Source of the DNA: an uncultured Clostridium sp.
Lineage (GTDB): Bacteria; Bacillota; Clostridia; TANB77; CAG-465
Assembly (NCBI GenBank): GCA_947361355.1
Contig: CANAIR010000006.1
Span: 1 to 64,000 of the forward strand
Reading direction: 5' to 3'
Length of the DNA: 64,000 nt
Shown here one piece after another: positions 1 through 7,768 of the stretch (the stretch's first letter is position 1; every line of letters begins with the position of its first letter). Below the pieces are notes generated by a model. That model made no database searches. It was not told the origin of the DNA and saw only the letters and a program-made list of their open reading frames with translations. The position numbers and the translations under genes are program-made.

Positions 1-5
1 GTATT

Positions 6-200
6 ATGAGCCATTTTCATAAAAGGATTTGCTATGATAAAGATAATAACTATAAGATTGTTAGTGATGACTTATATAAAAATGGCATATTTGATAGCAA
101 CGATAATGAAATTGCTAACAATATTGCTAGAAAAGTAACTATACCAGATGAAAATAAGCAAAATAGGAATAAAAAGAAAAATAATGATACCAGATTTTAA
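6..200 (+). CDS. hypothetical protein, possibly the 3' end of a longer mobile-element gene
   Basis: A 64-residue lysine- and asparagine-rich reading frame that stays open to the window edge, so the first Met may be internal and the gene may begin outside. It is hydrophilic with no domain I recognise. It ends 16 bases before the start of tnpV, so it probably belongs to the same integrated element. Function unknown. Confidence 0.4.
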   Translation: MSHFHKRICYDKDNNYKIVSDDLYKNGIFDSNDNEIANNIARKVTIPDENKQNRNKKKNNDTRF

Positions 201-215
201 AGGAGGAAAAAAGTT

Positions 216-605
216 ATGAATAATGAATTACCAAAAACAAAAATTGATGAAAGAACAGGTATTGAATATCATTTAGAGGGAGATTACTATATGCCAAACC
301 TAGCAATACCTAAACAAGAAAAAATTGTTTTAAATAAGTATGGAAGAATGAGACTAAATTATTTGAAAGAACACAAAAAAGCTGAATATACCATAATGCT
401 TATGAATGGAACATTAAATGCACACTTAAAAGAAATACAAGAAACAGCAGATAATAGAGTACAACAGATTATTAGTGAATTAAAGGCTAAAAGCGATTTG
501 ACTGAAGATATGAAAAATACTGATGTATTATACTGGATTGGCATAATGAACTCTATTAAGGCACAAGCAGAAGAAATTGTTTTTAGTGAATTGATTTATT
601 TGTAA
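216..605 (+). CDS. tnpV: TnpV-family transposon-encoded protein
   Basis: A 129-residue protein resembling TnpV, a small protein carried by Tn4451-like integrative elements of Clostridia. The opening (MNNELPKTKID, then ERTGIEY and a GDYY..PNL segment), the YLKEH motif near residue 50 and the closing AEEIV.SELI are typical of the family, and the length is usual. An AGGAGG site lies just before the ATG. TnpV has no settled biochemical role and is thought to be an accessory to mobilisation. Its position at the window edge suggests that the rest of the element lies upstream and that its boundary falls within roughly the next kilobase. Confidence 0.8.
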   Translation: MNNELPKTKIDERTGIEYHLEGDYYMPNLAIPKQEKIVLNKYGRMRLNYLKEHKKAEYTIMLMNGTLNAHLKEIQETADNRVQQIISELKAKSDLTEDMKNTDVLYWIGIMNSIKAQAEEIVFSELIYL

Positions 606-802
606 AATGTATATAAAACGAACTTTAGAAAATGTTTTGATTTTTATTATACATAATATAGCCGTGCAAACTTGCAATTTTATGTAAAATGTTATATAAT
701 ATAATTATAATATTCGTGGGTACAGCGAAATATAACAAATGTACCACATTAGTAAATATCACTGACATTTTAGTGGTATGCTAAATGGATAAGGAGACTA
801 CT

Positions 803-1273
803 ATGAAACGGACTATTATAATCGAATGTCAGGCTTGTGGAGGAACTGGACTTTACAAAGGAATGGCTGAAAGAGATGGAGCAGCAGTTGTATGTTCTCA
901 TTGTCACGGAACGGGCAAAACCGAATTTACTTACAACGAATTTGAAGGACGTAAGGAAATGGACGGCGTAACCCGTGTGTTTGAAGGAAGTTTCGGATAC
1001 GTGCATACAGATAAGGACACTACAACAGAAGAAGGCAGAACTCTCCATTTCTCACAGTATGGCTGTTCTTATGAAGAATGGAAAACAGGTGTTGAGCCTA
1101 CTCCTATGGAAGAACTGTACTGCCCTTATATCTATCGCAATCGTGGTATTGGCAATGAGCCGTGCAGTCGTTGCAAAACTGGATGTAAAGGCTGGGGAGG
1201 TTCTATCTCAGATTGTAAGTTCTATTCCGACAAGGCAAAGTGCTGGGAAGAATGGCACAAGAACAACGATTAA
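803..1273 (+). CDS. DnaJ-type zinc-ribbon hypothetical protein
   Basis: The start at 803 is chosen because AAGGAG lies six bases upstream; the frame also opens at 785, but that codon overlaps the ribosome site. The 156-residue product starts with a DnaJ-like cysteine motif (CQACGGTG and later CSHCHGTG, residues about 10-35) and has a second cysteine cluster near the C-terminus (CPY, CSRCKTGCKGWG, CKFY). It probably binds two zinc ions. There is no J domain, so it is not a chaperone DnaJ. Base composition and codon use are clearly richer in G+C than the neighbours, and it follows tnpV, so it is likely a transferred gene. Function unknown. Confidence 0.7.
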   Translation: MKRTIIIECQACGGTGLYKGMAERDGAAVVCSHCHGTGKTEFTYNEFEGRKEMDGVTRVFEGSFGYVHTDKDTTTEEGRTLHFSQYGCSYEEWKTGVEPTPMEELYCPYIYRNRGIGNEPCSRCKTGCKGWGGSISDCKFYSDKAKCWEEWHKNND

Positions 1274-1282
1274 CCTTAATCC

Positions 1283-1328
1283 AAAAAAGAAAAATATTTC
1301 TTTTCCTCGAAAGAGGTTTCTTTTTTTA
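1283..1328 (+). terminator. rho-independent terminator of the zinc-ribbon gene
   Basis: A CCTC-GAAA-GAGG tetraloop hairpin flanked by an A-tract on the left and a T-run on the right, ten bases after the stop codon. Confidence 0.8.
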
Positions 1329-1487
1329 CCCTGATTATGAAAACTAAAATTTTTAATTCTACTATTGCAATTTATAAAATTTATGATATACTTTAGTATA
1401 TTGATTGATATTTGTATCAATCGTTATGAGAGCCGAAAAAAGTTGTAAATAACTACGTCAACGGCACCATAAAAATGGTATAAACTG

Positions 1488-1514
1488 TGAATAAATAAAT
1501 TCACAGTTTTTTAT
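1488..1514 (+). terminator. hairpin with T-tract
   Basis: Arms AACTGTGAAT and ATTCACAGTT close a short AT loop and are followed by TTTT. There is no gene directly before it, so it may end a small RNA or be a relic of the mobile element. Just upstream (1385-1430) two shorter AT-rich inverted repeats are also visible. Confidence 0.5.
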
Positions 1515-1538
1515 TTTGCTATTTTAAATACATTTATC

Positions 1539-1727
1539 CTATTTATTTTTATTTGTTATCTCCTCTATTTTATTAACATTTATTTTCTGCTCATCAATAT
1601 CTGTCCAATGATATGTACGTGGGATAAAATCATATCCATACGCTTCTATATCTTTTCTATTTTTTAATTCAATTTGTAAATTACTTTCAAATTTACTATT
1701 TTTTATTTTTTTATCATTTGCTTTCAT
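1539..1727 (-). CDS. small hypothetical protein
   Basis: A 62-residue charged protein with AGGAGA eight bases before the ATG. It is lysine-rich with a central aromatic stretch (AYGYDFIPRTYHW). No family is recognised. The intact ribosome site is the main reason to accept it. It stands alone between the mobile-element tail and the xseB operon. Confidence 0.4.
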   Translation of the reverse strand: MKANDKKIKNSKFESNLQIELKNRKDIEAYGYDFIPRTYHWTDIDEQKINVNKIEEITNKNK

Positions 1728-1856
1728 AATATATTTCTCCTTATTACATATATTATTTGCAAAAACTTAGTAATATATAATAAAATTTATTTTTACTTTT
1801 AATAAATTTTTATATAAAAAATCATGATATAATAAAAAAACTAAATATCAAAACAA

Positions 1857-1896
1857 AAAATCCTAATATTTAATTTAAATATTAAGATTTTTAATA
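1857..1896 (-). terminator. terminator of the asp23-xseB operon
   Basis: On the minus strand, about 15 bases after the xseB stop codon, an AAAATCTTAATATTTAA hairpin arm pairs with its complement and runs into TTTTTT. Confidence 0.75.
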
Positions 1897-1908
1897 TATA
1901 TTTACTCA

Positions 1909-2142
1909 TTATTCTTGTATAAAATTTTCTTCTTCTAACTGTCCATTTTCTCCTTGAACTAATATATTTATTCTTTTTTCAGCTTTATCTAAAATTTCTG
2001 TACATTCTTTAGAAAGTTTTATACCTTTTTCAAATTCTTCAATTGCTTGTTCTAAGCTTAAATCTCCTCTTTCTATATCTTGTGCTACCTTTTCAAGTTC
2101 ATTTAAACTTTCTTCAAAACTTTTATTTTTTTTATCAGCCAT
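1909..2142 (-). CDS. xseB: exodeoxyribonuclease VII small subunit
   Basis: This is the 77-residue small subunit of exonuclease VII, which degrades single-stranded DNA in the cytoplasm together with XseA. The family signature is clear: SFEESLNELEKVAQDIERG followed by LSLEQAIEEFEKG and L..C...L..AE. It is a coiled-coil helical protein of normal length. It lies nine bases after xseA and is the last gene of the operon before a terminator. Confidence 0.95.
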   Translation of the reverse strand: MADKKNKSFEESLNELEKVAQDIERGDLSLEQAIEEFEKGIKLSKECTEILDKAEKRINILVQGENGQLEEENFIQE

Positions 2143-2151
2143 TTTTTCCTC

Positions 2152-3339
2152 CTACTTTACTACTACATCAATATTTCCATCAGTTAATGTTAATTTTAAA
2201 TTATCTTCTTTTTTAACATCATTTACTGATTTGATAACTTTTCCTGCTTCACTTTGTACTACACTATATCCTCTAGCAAGTGTCTTTAAAGGACTAAGAG
2301 CATCTAATTTAGCTACTGACTGCATACATCTTGATTTATATTTTTCTATCTTTAAAGATAAAATATTACTTGAATTTTTTATAGTACTATCTATTAGCAT
2401 TCTATTTTTATTTATAATATCTAATGGAACCTTTTCAAGTTTTGCCGCCTTTACTCTTTTTACGTATTCTTTTTTTCTTGTTATATAATTTTGTATTCCA
2501 AGTATTACTCTATTTTTATCCATAGATATTTTTCTTATTATATCACTATATTGTGGATATACAAGCTCTGCTGCTGCACTTGGAGTTGGAGCTCTTAAGT
2601 CTGATACAAAATCACAAATTGTAAAATCAGTTTCATGACCAACTGCTGATACTATTGGTATCTTAGAATCAAAAATTTTCCTAGCAAGGTTTTCATCATT
2701 AAACCCAAACAAATCTTCAAATGAGCCTCCACCACGAGCTATTATAATTACATCAACATTATTTAATTTATTAAATGTATCAATACCTGATATTACTGTT
2801 GAGGCTACATTTATTCCTTGTACAGCTGCTGGATATATAAGTAGATTAACATTAGGATATCTCCTAGTTGTTACATTAATTATATCTCTTACAACAGCAC
2901 CAGTTTTTGATGTAATAACTCCTACTCTGTTTGGCAAAAAAGGTATCTTTTTTTTGTATTCTGGACTAAATAACCCCTCTTTTGTTAATTTTTCCTTTAA
3001 CTGCTCATATGCTAAATAAAGTTCTCCTAGCCCTTCTGGAGTCATAGTTTTGCAATATATTTGGTAAGCACCATCTCTTTCAAATACGCTAACTTGTCCA
3101 CTTATTACAACTTTCATCCCATCAGAAGGCTTAAATTTTACACCTGCTGCATACGATTTAAACATAACACATTTTATTGTTGACGTATCATCTTTTAAAG
3201 TAAAGTAAAAATGACCTGTATAATGTGCTTTAAAATTTGTTATTTCACCACGAATATTTACATTATTTAAAAACATATCCTTATCAAAAATCATTTTTAT
3301 GTACTTATTTAATTGTGATACACTATAAACTTTTTCCAT
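2152..3339 (-). CDS. xseA: exodeoxyribonuclease VII large subunit
   Basis: Catalytic subunit of exonuclease VII, acting on single-stranded DNA ends. About 395 residues: an N-terminal OB fold (roughly 1-100, with the V.G.I..F..H.....FTLKD pattern) and the catalytic domain, which carries RGGGSFEDL and the TPSAAAE segment. The C-terminal part is helical. The start is placed at the ATG that shares its A with the nusB stop codon (TGATG), with AAGGA upstream. This implies translational coupling to nusB. Confidence 0.95.
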   Translation of the reverse strand: MEKVYSVSQLNKYIKMIFDKDMFLNNVNIRGEITNFKAHYTGHFYFTLKDDTSTIKCVMFKSYAAGVKFKPSDGMKVVISGQVSVFERDGAYQIYCKTMTPEGLGELYLAYEQLKEKLTKEGLFSPEYKKKIPFLPNRVGVITSKTGAVVRDIINVTTRRYPNVNLLIYPAAVQGINVASTVISGIDTFNKLNNVDVIIIARGGGSFEDLFGFNDENLARKIFDSKIPIVSAVGHETDFTICDFVSDLRAPTPSAAAELVYPQYSDIIRKISMDKNRVILGIQNYITRKKEYVKRVKAAKLEKVPLDIINKNRMLIDSTIKNSSNILSLKIEKYKSRCMQSVAKLDALSPLKTLARGYSVVQSEAGKVIKSVNDVKKEDNLKLTLTDGNIDVVVK

Positions 3340-3758
3340 CAAGCTTCATCCTTACCTTTTTTATTTTCAATAACTTTTGCTATAACTCCATTTACAAACG
3401 ATTTAGAATTATTATTACCATATGTTTTTGCTAATTCTACCGCTTCATTTGCTGAAACTTTTACTGGTACTTCATCCATATATTGCAATTCATAAATAGC
3501 AATTCTTAAAATAGCTAAATCAACTTTAGCTATTCTTTGAATAGACCAATTTTTTAGTTTAGATAATATTATTTCATCTATTGCTTTTATATTATCATTT
3601 ATACCATATACAACTTTTTCTATATATTCCTTTTCTTCTTCATCATTTAAATTTTCATCATAACAAAATTCCAAAATTTTATCTACACCATTACAATTTT
3701 CAAATCCCATTTGGTAAACACATTTAAACGCATTATCTCTTGCCTTTTTTCTTCCCAT
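3339..3758 (-). CDS. nusB: transcription antitermination factor NusB
   Basis: A 139-residue all-helical RNA-binding protein that works with NusE (S10) at boxA sites to support antitermination of rRNA transcription. Family features visible are GRKKARDNAFKCVYQ at the N-terminus, the W.I.RIAKVDLAILR motif in the middle, and P..V..NEAVELAK..G....FVNGV near the end. Length is normal. It overlaps xseA by one base. The order Asp23 genes, nusB, xseA, xseB is a common Clostridia arrangement. Confidence 0.95.
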   Translation of the reverse strand: MGRKKARDNAFKCVYQMGFENCNGVDKILEFCYDENLNDEEEKEYIEKVVYGINDNIKAIDEIILSKLKNWSIQRIAKVDLAILRIAIYELQYMDEVPVKVSANEAVELAKTYGNNNSKSFVNGVIAKVIENKKGKDEA

Positions 3759-3794
3759 AAAAACTCCTATACAAATAACATTTTTCTTTTATTA

Positions 3795-4061
3795 TTATTT
3801 TTTTTCACTTTCATCATTTTTTTGATAATAGTATACATTATTTTTATACTCTTTATTTTTTATATAATCAAATACACTTTTGAATTTTCCCTCATTATCT
3901 TGCAATTTTTTACCAATAAATACAGCTATACCTATTAAAGCTATAAGTATTATAACTCTAGTTAAAAATTCTACTATTCCTAAAGCATAGAGTACAACTA
4001 CTATTGATACACATATTATAACATATTTATTTTTTACTACATATTCTACAAAATCTTTCAA
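3795..4061 (-). CDS. DUF2273-like small membrane protein
   Basis: About 88 residues with two hydrophobic helices (near residues 15-30 and 35-52) and a charged tail, which fits the small DUF2273 proteins often encoded between AmaP and downstream genes in Asp23 operons. The start is uncertain: a GTG at 4070 sits too close to the AGGA site, so the TTG at 4061 is preferred. It is probably part of the membrane complex that anchors Asp23-type envelope-stress proteins, inferred from context. Confidence 0.6.
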   Translation of the reverse strand: MKDFVEYVVKNKYVIICVSIVVVLYALGIVEFLTRVIILIALIGIAVFIGKKLQDNEGKFKSVFDYIKNKEYKNNVYYYQKNDESEKK

Positions 4062-4078
4062 TAAAATCACATCCTACT

Positions 4079-4615
4079 CTACTTTTTTTGAGATTCTAAA
4101 TAAACACCTTTAATTTTTATATTTACTTCTTTAATTTCAACAGTTGTTTGCTTTAAAATACTAGACTTAATATTTTCTTGTAGTTTTGAAGTTAAAGTTG
4201 GAACAACTGTATCTGGCAATACCATAGTATAAACATTTGCCACTACCCCATTATCATTAACCTTTATTTCAACTCTTACATTTCTAAGTTCTGGATAATT
4301 TCTTGCAACTGATGCTATTATACTTTCAAATGTATCTTTCGTAATATATACTGTACCTTTTTCTGTCTTTATAGCTAGTCCTGTTTTTATATCATCTCCA
4401 CCATCTGATGACGAAAACATTCCTACTAATGCAAAAAGTGATAGCACAGCCCCTATAACCAAACAAGGCACTTTATTTGCAACTGCTAAACTTATAACTT
4501 TATCTATAATACTTGTTAAATTTATCATTTCAGTTGATGTTAAGATTAAAGTAACAGATAATATAATAACTATAATAGAAAAAATTACTAAAATAAATTT
4601 TTCAAATCCTTTCAT
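4079..4615 (-). CDS. amaP: alkaline shock response membrane anchor protein AmaP
   Basis: A 178-residue protein with two N-terminal transmembrane helices (about 7-27 and 42-65) and a C-terminal Asp23-like domain that ends with the VEIKEVNIKIKGV pattern. In staphylococci AmaP tethers Asp23 to the membrane. A GGAGGGG site precedes the ATG. It lies downstream of asp23, separated by a hairpin that could set the ratio of the two products. Confidence 0.8.
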   Translation of the reverse strand: MKGFEKFILVIFSIIVIILSVTLILTSTEMINLTSIIDKVISLAVANKVPCLVIGAVLSLFALVGMFSSSDGGDDIKTGLAIKTEKGTVYITKDTFESIIASVARNYPELRNVRVEIKVNDNGVVANVYTMVLPDTVVPTLTSKLQENIKSSILKQTTVEIKEVNIKIKGVYLESQKK

Positions 4616-4636
4616 TAATACCCCTCCATATAATAC

Positions 4637-4667
4637 TTTAGTCCAAATAATTTATTTGGACTAATAA
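4637..4667 (-). promoter_or_regulatory. intercistronic hairpin between asp23 and amaP
   Basis: A near-perfect hairpin with TTAGTCCAAAT arms lies directly after the asp23 stop codon. It has no long T-run, so it is more likely a partial terminator or an mRNA-stabilising or processing site than a full terminator. This would allow more asp23 than amaP product (inference). Confidence 0.5.
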
Positions 4668-4672
4668 ATATA

Positions 4673-5104
4673 TTAATTTTGTTCAGATTGACTACTATTT
4701 TCTTCTTTTTTCTCAAATGTAATACCTTGAACATTTATATTTACACTTGTTACTTCAAGACCAGTCATATTTTCAACAGAATCTTTTACAGCATTTTGAG
4801 CAGCCCAAGCAATATCTGGGATTCTTACACCATATTTTACATTTACATATAAATCAATTGTAACTTTTTTACCATCTAAATCAATTTTTACACCTTTAGA
4901 ATATTTTTTATTTGAACCTAAAATTTGATTTATACCATCTACAAATCCTAAAGTCATTCCAGCTATTCCTTCTACTTCTGATGCTGCAAGACCAGCTATA
5001 ATACCTATAACATCCTCTGAAATGTTAAGGTTAGTTGCTATTTCAACATTAGTTTGTTCTTCATTTTCAACTATTTCTTCTTTTTTTACTTCTTTCTCAA
5101 TCAT
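4673..5104 (-). CDS. Asp23/Gls24 family envelope stress protein
   Basis: A 143-residue Asp23/Gls24-type protein. The core reads ISEDVIGIIAGLAASEVEG, then a K.Y.KGVKI..DG segment and DLYVNVKYGVRIPD, with a short acidic N-terminal tail and polar C-terminal tail. Such proteins form a network under the membrane via AmaP and respond to cell-wall stress. It is the first gene of the operon and has a good promoter about 45 bases upstream. Confidence 0.9.
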   Translation of the reverse strand: MIEKEVKKEEIVENEEQTNVEIATNLNISEDVIGIIAGLAASEVEGIAGMTLGFVDGINQILGSNKKYSKGVKIDLDGKKVTIDLYVNVKYGVRIPDIAWAAQNAVKDSVENMTGLEVTSVNINVQGITFEKKEENSSQSEQN

Positions 5105-5149
5105 ATTATAATCCTCCTTTTAGTAGATAATCTATCCAACTATATTTGT

Positions 5150-5178
5150 ATTATACCCCAAAACTTATAAAAAGTCAC
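5150..5178 (-). promoter_or_regulatory. sigma-A-type promoter of the asp23 operon
   Basis: Minus strand: GTGACT, a 17-base spacer, then TATAAT. Confidence 0.6.
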
Positions 5179-5225
5179 GCTTTTTCACCAAATTTTCATA
5201 TTTTTATTTAATCTCTACTATCAAC

Positions 5226-5254
5226 TTGACATAATTTTCGAATTATGATAAAAT
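5226..5254 (+). promoter_or_regulatory. sigma-A-type promoter
   Basis: TTGACA, a 17-base spacer and TAAAAT, about 50 bases before the gene at 5305 and divergent from the asp23 promoter. Confidence 0.7.
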
Positions 5255-5304
5255 TATGAAAATTTATTTAACCAAAAATTTAATAATTTTAGGAGGAATT
5301 TTTT

Positions 5305-5775
5305 ATGCAAAGCAATAGTGGATTTGAAAAAATTTTAAAAGAAAAGGAAGCATTAAGAACTACAAAAAAACAACTTTTTTATAAAAGACTAAAAATGTTT
5401 ATGAATATTTTTATTACTATTTCAATTACTATTTCAATCATATTTGGTATAGTACATTTAATTAAAAAAATACCTAAAAATGAACTCATGGAAACTAAAA
5501 TCTTTGAAATTTATAACCTTGACATATCTGACGATCCTATGTATATAACATATATAGATAAAGATGAGGATAATAAAATATGTAAAGATTGTCAAAGCTC
5601 ATCAGAAGCATTATATAAAATACATCTTAGTGAAGATGATAATGATTATGTTACTGTTGAAAAATGGGGAAATAATGGAAAAGTAAAAAAACGAAAGATA
5701 ACACAAATTTTACTTACTGAAAAAACATATGATGAGCTTTCAAAAAAATATAAATGGGAAAATGCTACAAACTAA
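5305..5775 (+). CDS. single-pass membrane protein of unknown function
   Basis: A 156-residue protein with a basic cytoplasmic N-terminus, one transmembrane helix at about residues 31-53 and an outside domain of about 100 residues. The outside part contains a CKDC pair, which could bind a metal or form a disulfide. AGGAGG precedes the ATG, with a consensus promoter upstream and a terminator downstream, so it is a single-gene unit. I recognise no family. Confidence 0.6.
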   Translation: MQSNSGFEKILKEKEALRTTKKQLFYKRLKMFMNIFITISITISIIFGIVHLIKKIPKNELMETKIFEIYNLDISDDPMYITYIDKDEDNKICKDCQSSSEALYKIHLSEDDNDYVTVEKWGNNGKVKKRKITQILLTEKTYDELSKKYKWENATN

Positions 5776-5777
5776 TT

Positions 5778-5827
5778 AAAAAATGAGCTATTAGTGTAAT
5801 CTATTACACCAATAGCTTAATTTTTTA
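5778..5827. terminator. bidirectional terminator
   Basis: A long hairpin with AGCTATT arms extended by GTGTAA/TTACAC and flanked by A- and T-runs. It serves the converging genes at 5305 and 5825. Confidence 0.85.
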
Positions 5828-6175
5828 TATAATTTTTTCTCCTAAATTTTCTCCACCTAGTAAATGAAAATGCAAATGATTTATAGTTTGCCCAGCATCT
5901 TTACCACAATTACTAACTACTCTATACCCAGTATCAAAAACTTCGCAAATTCTTGCTACTTCTTTTATTGCTTTAAAAATTTGTACTATATACATATCAT
6001 TTTTCATATCTAATTCATTTATGTTAGATATATGAACTTTAGGAATTACAAGTACATGAACTGGTGTAACTGGACTTATATCTTTAAAAGCTAATACATA
6101 TTCATTTTCATATACTTTTGTACAAGGTATTTCACCATTTATAATTTTACAAAACAGGCATTCATTATTTTCCAT
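5825..6175 (-). CDS. HIT family nucleotide hydrolase (HinT-like)
   Basis: A 116-residue histidine-triad protein that likely hydrolyses purine nucleotide phosphoramidates. It starts with the typical CLFCKIINGEIP, in which the two cysteines may bind zinc, and the catalytic triad motif HLHFHLLGG lies near residue 100. Length and layout match HinT. It is the last gene of a minus-strand run that follows the membrane protein at 6204. Confidence 0.93.
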   Translation of the reverse strand: MENNECLFCKIINGEIPCTKVYENEYVLAFKDISPVTPVHVLVIPKVHISNINELDMKNDMYIVQIFKAIKEVARICEVFDTGYRVVSNCGKDAGQTINHLHFHLLGGENLGEKII

Positions 6176-6203
6176 AATCTATTCTCCTTTTAACTATATT
6201 TTA

Positions 6204-7343
6204 TTACTTCTGAACACAAGTTATATCAGATATCTTTGCAGCTAAATAAGGTAATTTTTTTTCTTTTTCTATTAAAAATATTGAAAAAGTATCATCGACA
6301 TAAAATTCTCTTGGAATATTGCTGTCTATCACAATACTATTGTCTTTTACCATCATCCCTGCTTCACTTTTTACCTTTCCACCTTTTTTATCTAAACTAA
6401 ATTCAATGGTTTGAAGTGCCTTTTCTATCGTATATTCTCTTCCATTATCAAACTTAAAGCTTTTATTTTCAACTTCCTTTATTTGCTCTTTCAAGTTAAA
6501 ACTTATACATGGAATTTTTAATTTATCATTATTTAAGAAATAAGTTTCTCCATCATAATTTTTACTTCTAGTTATAATTTCTTGATACATTTCATAAAAA
6601 TTATCTTTATCTTCTCCTTTAGAAATAATTACTTCATCATTATTTTTAGTTAAAAGTTTTATTGCAAAGTCATCTTTTGAATTATAATATAATACTTTAA
6701 CTTGATTTCTTACAATTTTATCCGTTTTTTCATCTATTCCAAAATATTTCACATTTTTATATTTACCAAAATCTTGTAATTTTAGTTCAGTAAATTCATT
6801 TTCAAATTCAAATTCCTTTTTTAACATTGCATATAAAAAATATCTATCTAATCCATCATTTTGCCAATTGAAATCTTCTAAAATATTACTTTTTTCATTA
6901 AATTTTTCTTTAATATCTTTTTCTATCTTTGATTTTAATTCAAGACTTGGTCTTCCATATATTTTATAATAGCTATCTTCAGATAAATGAGATGTATTAA
7001 ATGTAGTTTTATTTAAATTTTCTACTACTTTTGTCTGTGGAGTAAATACAATATCTGTTTTGGCTAGTTCATTTTTTAAATCATTCCAAATCAAATTAAA
7101 AGTACCACACCATGCACTGTTATCTTCTATATTATCTTCAAGCGATAATATAATTTTAATATTTTCATTTTTAATATCTTTTTTACCATCATCAACTGGC
7201 AAATTATAGTCTTTTCCCCATGTACTAAATAATACTGGTTCGTTATTATTCATTCTATTTGTATCAATTATATAAAAACTTGTACATATAATTAAAGCTA
7301 TAATTAATAACACTACACTAAATATTAATATATTTTTTTTCAT
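6204..7343 (-). CDS. membrane-anchored protein with a possible divergent serpin-like fold
   Basis: A 379-residue protein: an N-terminal hydrophobic helix (about 5-27) serving as signal anchor, then an extracellular domain. No family is certain. The C-terminal third looks serpin-like: a KVKSEAG.M hinge-type segment is followed by F.VDD.FSIFLIEKEKKLPYLAAKI, which resembles the serpin strands around F.AD.PF.F.I......FMG.V. An NSAWCGTFNLIWNDL segment at about residue 76 could correspond to the first serpin helix, and the length fits. If so, it would be a cell-surface protease inhibitor. Confidence in the fold is low, and the gene itself is secure (AGAGG site, good composition). Confidence 0.6.
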   Translation of the reverse strand: MKKNILIFSVVLLIIALIICTSFYIIDTNRMNNNEPVLFSTWGKDYNLPVDDGKKDIKNENIKIILSLEDNIEDNSAWCGTFNLIWNDLKNELAKTDIVFTPQTKVVENLNKTTFNTSHLSEDSYYKIYGRPSLELKSKIEKDIKEKFNEKSNILEDFNWQNDGLDRYFLYAMLKKEFEFENEFTELKLQDFGKYKNVKYFGIDEKTDKIVRNQVKVLYYNSKDDFAIKLLTKNNDEVIISKGEDKDNFYEMYQEIITRSKNYDGETYFLNNDKLKIPCISFNLKEQIKEVENKSFKFDNGREYTIEKALQTIEFSLDKKGGKVKSEAGMMVKDNSIVIDSNIPREFYVDDTFSIFLIEKEKKLPYLAAKISDITCVQK

Positions 7344-7368
7344 TTAATCTTCCTCTTATAAAAATAAT

Positions 7369-7752
7369 TTACTTTATTATATTTTCTATCACTGATTCTT
7401 TATAGCTGTTTATTTCTTCATTTTCAATATTTTCTTCAGTACCTGAAGTACCTATTCCACCATCTTTTAATAACTTAGTAAAATCATCTTCATAGTTATT
7501 AAAAAATGATATACCAAAATATATAAGTATTAACCATGCTATCATTATTACAAGACCAACTGTTGATAGAACTATCCCAACTATAGAAGGAGCCCTTGAT
7601 TCTTTGTTTTCTTTATTTTTTGACATTTTTACTAAGCTAACTATTCCTAATATAATAGAAATAACTATTGGAAGTACTGCCACTATTCCTACTACTGGTA
7701 TTAAACATAATATAAAACTTGTCATACCTAAAATTAATGAAGTTATTGCCAT
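7369..7752 (-). CDS. DUF4190-type membrane protein
   Basis: A 127-residue protein with two long hydrophobic hairpins (about 3-43 and 56-84). The repeated glycine-rich pattern, AITSLILG.TSF, then I.SIILGIVSLVKM and SIVGIVLSTVGLVIM, matches DUF4190. A polar tail follows. GGGGG precedes the ATG. Such proteins are of unknown function and often travel with envelope genes. Confidence 0.75.
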   Translation of the reverse strand: MAITSLILGMTSFILCLIPVVGIVAVLPIVISIILGIVSLVKMSKNKENKESRAPSIVGIVLSTVGLVIMIAWLILIYFGISFFNNYEDDFTKLLKDGGIGTSGTEENIENEEINSYKESVIENIIK

Positions 7753-7768
7753 AAAATTTCCCCCTAAA

